DNA of 64,000 nucleotides from Diaporthe sp. PMI_573 (taxonomy: Eukaryota > Ascomycota > Sordariomycetes > Diaporthales > Diaporthaceae), in contig JAJTUP010000054.1 in assembly GCA_021399435.1 (NCBI GenBank), forward strand, positions 124,001 through 188,000, in the 5' to 3' direction. Under the pieces are notes generated by a model. It made no database searches. It saw only the letters and a program-made list of their open reading frames with translations, and was not told the origin of the DNA. Made by a program: the position numbers and the translations under genes. Every line of letters begins with the position of its first letter. The first letter of the stretch is position 1. This document shows, in pieces, positions 59,436 through 64,000 of this stretch.

Positions 59436-61417
59436 CTAAGATTGCTGCCTCCACCACTGTAGATGCTGTGAGATAGACTGTTGTGGCTGGTGCTCTCGTG
59501 GCCGAGCCTGGTTAATAGGAGGCGAGGGAGTCGAACCTTGATGTATGTATTGAAGTTGCGCTTCATGGTCGTATGGCGATGGAGCAGGAAAGTCTTGTAC
59601 CATTCCTGGGATTCCAGGGAGGGAGATGGCACCTTGCTGTTCTGAGTCAGAGGTGCTCAACTGTGTCACCCGGGAAGTAAAGTTTTGTGACAGGTGGGTA
59701 GACTGCTGCGCCTGTTGGTCATGGGAACACCAGTGCTGGAAAGTTTGCGGCGTCGTTGGCCACATCTGGCTTGAAAGCTGATGGAAATCGCCCGGAGCCA
59801 TCTGCGGCATGCTGGCGGTAAACCCGGAAGACAAGCTTGTTCGCTCTGATTGTGGCTGGCTTGGAACTTGGGCCATACCTCTCATGGTCGAGGATGGACT
59901 TATGGGGTTTTGGGCCTGGATCGGCTTCAAGTACGGCGGCGTAGTCGTCATTAGCTGAGGACTCTGGCTTGGGACCAGCCCGAAATGCAGCGGCATTCCT
60001 GCCGACATTGCGTGAGGCGACTGCCTGGCACGAGATGTTGGGATATTGGCATCAGCGGTACCAACACTGACAGGCTGGCTCAAAGCCGCGGACACTAGCT
60101 GCTCATGGGGCCTTCGCCACATGTTGTTCATGTAATCGGTCCGCATCTCACGCTGTTGGTTGACAGATCGATTGTATTCAGCGGCATGGTGAGCTTGGGC
60201 ATGGGTCTCGGGCATCGCGGTTGGTTGAGATCTGTCCTGGTAAGGAGGGCCGGTGATCTCCTGTCGGGGCCCGGTCTTGATTATGGACGAGTAATCGGCC
60301 TGTCGGGGGTCAGGATATTCTGGCGGTGTTAGCTTGTGGACTCCTGTCCAGTGTGCCCAGCCAGATGACGTCCAGACATACCTTGTTGTATAAGTTGGGG
60401 ATGCGGAGCACCACCAAACTGTGCCGGGGTGTTGCTGTAGACTATCTCGCCTTGGGGGCCACCGTGCAGGGACGCGCTATATTCCGCAGCCGCCGCCGCT
60501 TCCCGGGCCTCGGACACACCAGGCCTCTTTTCACCAGCCAGATCGGCCTCAGTAAAGCCTTGTTTCCTGGCTTTCGTTTCCCAATAGTCGTCTCGGACTC
60601 TCCGGCCATTTACGATGACTCGGCTACCGAACTGACGGAACATACTTCGAGCTGTGACAATTGCTATTTGTCTGGATCTGTATGTGGAAGGGAGAATCTC
60701 CTGGCTGACGAGGTCGTCCTTCTCCGTCTGATTGGTGATGATCTTGAACAAAGACCGGTTCTTGTTGAAAAGCAAATACGAGTCACGGTATCCGAGGACC
60801 CTTGCACATTCGGTCGCCAGCATAAAGAGCTTGTCTCCTCGGTTCGGAACGAGAAATGTTCGACAGCGATATTTGCGGCCCTCTAGTAGCTGTCCGTTGG
60901 GCATGACCCTCTTTTCCCCGGTCTCATCGATTTCCCTAGGCAGGTACTCATCGCCTCCTGGGCCAAGCTGGTCCGTGGTATGATCCCTGACCGTGGGCAA
61001 TGCCTTCAAGGTCGACTTGGTCGGAGTGGGCTTCCCGGCCTTAATGTTGCTGTCGTTCCTATAAGTTTCCTGTGGTCTCTCTAACATTCTCATCCGTTCC
61101 TTGATCTTGTTCCCTGTGCGTTGTATTAGCGGAACTATATCAACCTCAGCAAAGGGTTTTGGCTTACGGTAATTGCGCTGGGCAATACTGTTCTGGATCC
61201 GACGGCGTTCAGAACGGTCCGAGACCTGACTCCAATCATCGTCCGGCTGAGCTGAAGTACATGATGCACTACTCGGACTGGGACCGTTCCCTCTCGAGAC
61301 GTGATGCTCTTGGTCACATGCAGGCTGAACCTGGGACAGACACGTAGAGGAACGCGTGTTCGCCATCTCTGGATAGAGATGAGATGATAGGCTGCTTTTG
61401 TTCTTTCGTGCACACAT
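59436..61417 (-). CDS. bZIP basic region fused to an Rsc7/Swp82-type domain, about 621 aa
   Basis: Three exons join in frame: 61168-61417, 60382-61113 and 59436-60319. Introns are 54 and 62 nt. The first ATG is at 61417; ATG 61366 is an alternative. Across intron 1 the sequence SERRRIQNSIAQRNYR is followed by NKIKERMRMLE, a fungal bZIP basic region with a short heptad tail. Exon 2 carries the Rsc7/Swp82 (Npl6) core: MPNGQLLEGRKYRCRTFLVP, LFMLATECARVLGYRDSYLL and IAIVTARSMFRQFGSRVIVN, then RVRDDYWE. Exon 3 begins EYPDPRQADYSSIIKTGPRQ and has a Gln/Pro/Ser-rich tail. Rsc7 is a subunit of RSC/SWI-SNF remodellers. The fusion could direct a remodeller to DNA, but that role is inferred. Confidence 0.8.
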
Positions 61418-61889
61418 GGATGTAATTAGTGAAGGTATTGCAGACAATCTGATGGAGAAGAGAAAATTTGCTCGTGATTTGAATGCGAGTTATTGGATTT
61501 AAGGTCAACGACGACCGGTCACGTGTATATAGGATGAGTCATTGACGTTGGGGTATGGTAGTCAAGGTCATGGAGACTGATATTGCGTTCTCTGGGTGAG
61601 GACGTGTAGGATCAATGGGTACTGTGAAAGAGGGGCTGGGAATTTATAGTCAGGTAGCCGTCTCTTTTCGACCTAAGGGTGGCTACAAAAATGGCTTGCG
61701 GGCAGCCCGTGTTACCGCCACCTTCATGACAGGGTGCCTTTGCCACAAACTACTCAACAGGAAATATAATACCCTTTTGCAGAGTGATGTGACTACAATA
61801 CCTATGCTTTCTTCCCATCTCATTCTTTAACTTTGTGTGAACTCTGCTCTAGGTTGATTTTCTCAAAAACTCCCACCAGAAACAATTGC
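61418..61889. other. Intergenic / promoter of the bZIP-Rsc7 gene
   Basis: This stretch presumably contains the promoter of the minus-strand gene ending at 61417. No clear TATA box was found, and no other feature. Confidence 0.3.
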
Positions 61890-61955
61890 CTAGCCTCGGG
61901 CTCATATGATCAGACAGTCAAGATCTGAGATACCGAGAGCGGCAACTACGTAACG
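61890..61955 (+). pseudogene. WD40 repeat remnant with Trp-to-stop change
   Basis: The codons read LASGSYDQTVKI, stop, DTESGNYV. In WD40 blades this position is almost always Trp-Asp, so TGG has become TGA. The change is a G-to-A, as expected from repeat-induced point mutation or ordinary decay. Only one blade is recognisable. Confidence 0.6.
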
Positions 61956-63852
61956 ATGCCCAGGACCATAGCAGCTCGGTTAACTCTATGGCCGTCTCGA
62001 CGTTCATCCTGCCATCATCCTTTCTCTTGGAACGAGGTCTGAGACGAAACCCTACCTCTCGCCCTCTGCCTATAGTGGAAAAGGTAGGGTCAAGCTCGTC
62101 AGACCACGGTCACGCACTGCCTCTTGCGACGACGAAAAGGATAACGGGCTCATTCGTACGCAGAAAACACAGGACTTCAACGGTGATGTTCGTGGAGTCC
62201 GCATCGGCAACAGAGAACTGCAATCATAGGATACAATAAACTCGCAGACCGAAGGCGGCTCCCAATTCTCGCGGACAGGAACTCGCTTGACTACACAAAT
62301 GCTGGCTGCCTTGGCAAGGATACCTTTGTTGCGATTTTCTCTCTGCTCCCTCTTCGATGGAGTTGACGAAAGAATGCATGATACGATTCGCAGTGGTGCG
62401 GCCTTGGCCTGGCCTCCATGGTGGCAAGCCTCGTAATCGCTGCCCCCTACCGACGCCGCTGCCGTAGCGGGAGACGTACGTGATAGTGAGATCCACCTTG
62501 TCCCTCAGAGCTTAAACCCATGATCTTCTGAGAACTGCGTTTACAAACGGAGCCTTCCCAAAAGCGCACAATGAACCTCCTTCAAATCCTTTATGATGCA
62601 ACTGACAGCTACTTTCACAAATGGGTGGACGCGGATTGCGCGACTGGATCGTCTTGGAGAAGATCAAGTCGTTTTTGGAAAAGCTAAAGATGAAGACCAA
62701 GGCCCTTGAATCATCGTTTGCAACACTCGAAAATGTCCATGGCCAGCCAGTTGGGGCGACGCTGTTTGTCATGTCTGGCCCGTGTGCCTTGTTTGCCGCC
62801 TGCTGATCCATGCGAACTGGAATATGAGTCATAGGTAAATTCCACAGCAAAGTTGGGCGTGTACAAGAGGCACTGCATTTCCAAGAGTTTACGTGTCGGC
62901 TTGGAGGTGGGACATTGCACACAGCCTCTACTCCAATCCCAGGTCGACTACAGCCAGTAGCTCCAGGTCGCAGATAAGGGCCGAAGCCGTTAGTGCCAAC
63001 AGTGGTCAAGGCAGGGATAATTCGTATTTTCCATAATTATTTATGCTGTATAGAAGTACATATATACTATACAATAATACTTAAAAGAAGTACATAGAAG
63101 AGTATCTACGATTTAAACTGGGCTAAATTTGAAATAAGTACCGTAGGCAAGCCTATAACAAAAGTACATGTTTAGACATATTTTCTGACACAATCAATCA
63201 GCTAAGCTTGCGGAGTTTATCTACGCTCATTGTTTTCCCGTTCCATATAGGCCGGCCGAGACAGTATAATCTTTAAAGTACACAATAGAATTCACATAAT
63301 ACTACTGTATACCCTACTAATTGCGATAACAAACTCAAACACCGTACAGTACTTGGTCGCTCCGAACACGCGTGAGAAATTATCAGTCCGTCGCGACAGG
63401 GAAGATCGCTTTGAGGCTTTGAAGCGATACTTCGCTCATTGCATTGGAGACTGCATTGAAGATACGCCTAGCGGTGAGACAGTGTTTGTTGAAATCGTAT
63501 CGAGATGTCAGAAAACGCGATGTCGTTGAGGAAATGGTGGAGGAATGAGGAGATCATCGGTATGGACTGGTGACAAAGTTTCGATGTTATACTCTTACGT
63601 GTACGCAATGATTATTGACTACGAAACAGGCACCAGTCTGGAAATTAGATCCCATCGATTTAGAGTGTATTTGTATAGGGGTTCTTATCAGAAGTCAAAT
63701 TTAGGTTTGAAATTTCGATATTAAACATAATGTAGCGTTATAATAGTATCTTTGAACAAGGAATAGAACAACAGAATCGTACCAGTTTATATAAGCTTGT
63801 ATTAGCATCAAGCTAATTTTTGTACACATTGCATTCTATAAAATAGTTGATC
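61956..63852. other. Intergenic, AT-rich towards the right
   Basis: Short frames at 61988-62239 and 62512-63009 have no recognisable domain. From about 63030 the DNA becomes markedly AT-rich with repeated TACATATATACTATA-like words. I see no genes or element ends. Confidence 0.4.
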
Positions 63853-64000
63853 ATGAGCCTTTTCAATCTTGTTCCGAGAAAAAAAACAACACGCCACAAG
63901 ACGAAGAACAGCAATCTGTCAACCACAATTGTCCTAATCCTTATCGGGGCAATTTTCGTAATTGCAATCATAACCGGTATAATCAAACGAATACGCCTAT
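63853..64000 (+). CDS. Possible small membrane protein, runs off the window
   Basis: From the ATG at 63853 the frame is open to the window end (49 codons). A short basic stretch (PRKKTTRHKTK) is followed by a strongly hydrophobic segment (TTIVLILIGAIFVIAIITG) and a basic end (IIKRIR). This is the layout of a single-pass membrane protein. In AT-rich DNA such frames can occur by chance; the missing right side prevents a decision. Confidence 0.3.
   Translation, partial: MSLFNLVPRKKTTRHKTKNSNLSTTIVLILIGAIFVIAIITGIIKRIRL

Overview
The window is nuclear DNA from a filamentous ascomycete (Pezizomycotina-type). The signs are short spliceosomal introns of about 49-123 nt with GT..AG ends, a Zn(II)2Cys6 regulator, a secreted berberine-bridge-type flavoenzyme, an Rsc7/Swp82 chromatin protein, a Clr5-type domain, and fungal hAT, pogo/Fot, Tad-type LINE and Ty3/Gypsy chromovirus elements. 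I cannot name the species. Gene density is low and elements sit inside one another, as in accessory or subtelomere-like fungal regions, although there is no telomere array.

Layout. 0-8.1 kb is an element graveyard: a pogo fragment, a catalytically dead Ulp1-like remnant, a hAT start cut by another hAT element, and a LINE endonuclease cut by a third, internally deleted hAT. 8.7-10 kb carries a SKP1-like gene. 10.8-23.7 kb is the most unusual part: three related SANT/Myb-plus-chromodomain genes (one intact at 707 aa, one broken, one intact at 384 aa), each followed by a conserved 3' flank and then a minisatellite of about 24 bp units containing GTACGTAC. A fourth array abuts a LINE 3' end. Chromovirus LTRs sit directly beside two arrays. 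A tandem-chromodomain gene lies at 25-26 kb.

27-41.8 kb is again mobile DNA: a frameshifted hAT, a complete pogo element (31086-33409) with 155-bp terminal repeats and a TA duplication, a pogo gene cut by a hAT fragment, and the gag end and 5' LTR of a self-priming chromovirus. 42.1-46.6 kb holds two host-like genes in divergent orientation, a seven-exon secreted FAD oxidase and a Zn2Cys6 regulator. 46.9-52.5 kb has a hAT deletion derivative fused to a Clr5 remnant, a broken patatin/NLR-associated gene, an intact Lon-like AAA+ ATPase gene and a WD40 remnant. 52.7-58.2 kb contains two complete hAT elements only 188 bp apart, each with a perfect 8-bp target duplication. 59.4-61.4 kb encodes a bZIP/Rsc7 fusion protein. 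The last 2.5 kb is AT-rich with one possible small membrane-protein start.

Most of the DNA is mobile or broken. The genes that look intact and host-like are the SKP1-like gene, two SANT/chromodomain genes, the double-chromodomain gene, the oxidase/regulator pair, the AAA+ gene and the bZIP/Rsc7 gene. Three transposons look structurally complete. All intron and fusion models come from reading splice signals and frames by eye; no alignment or database search was run.
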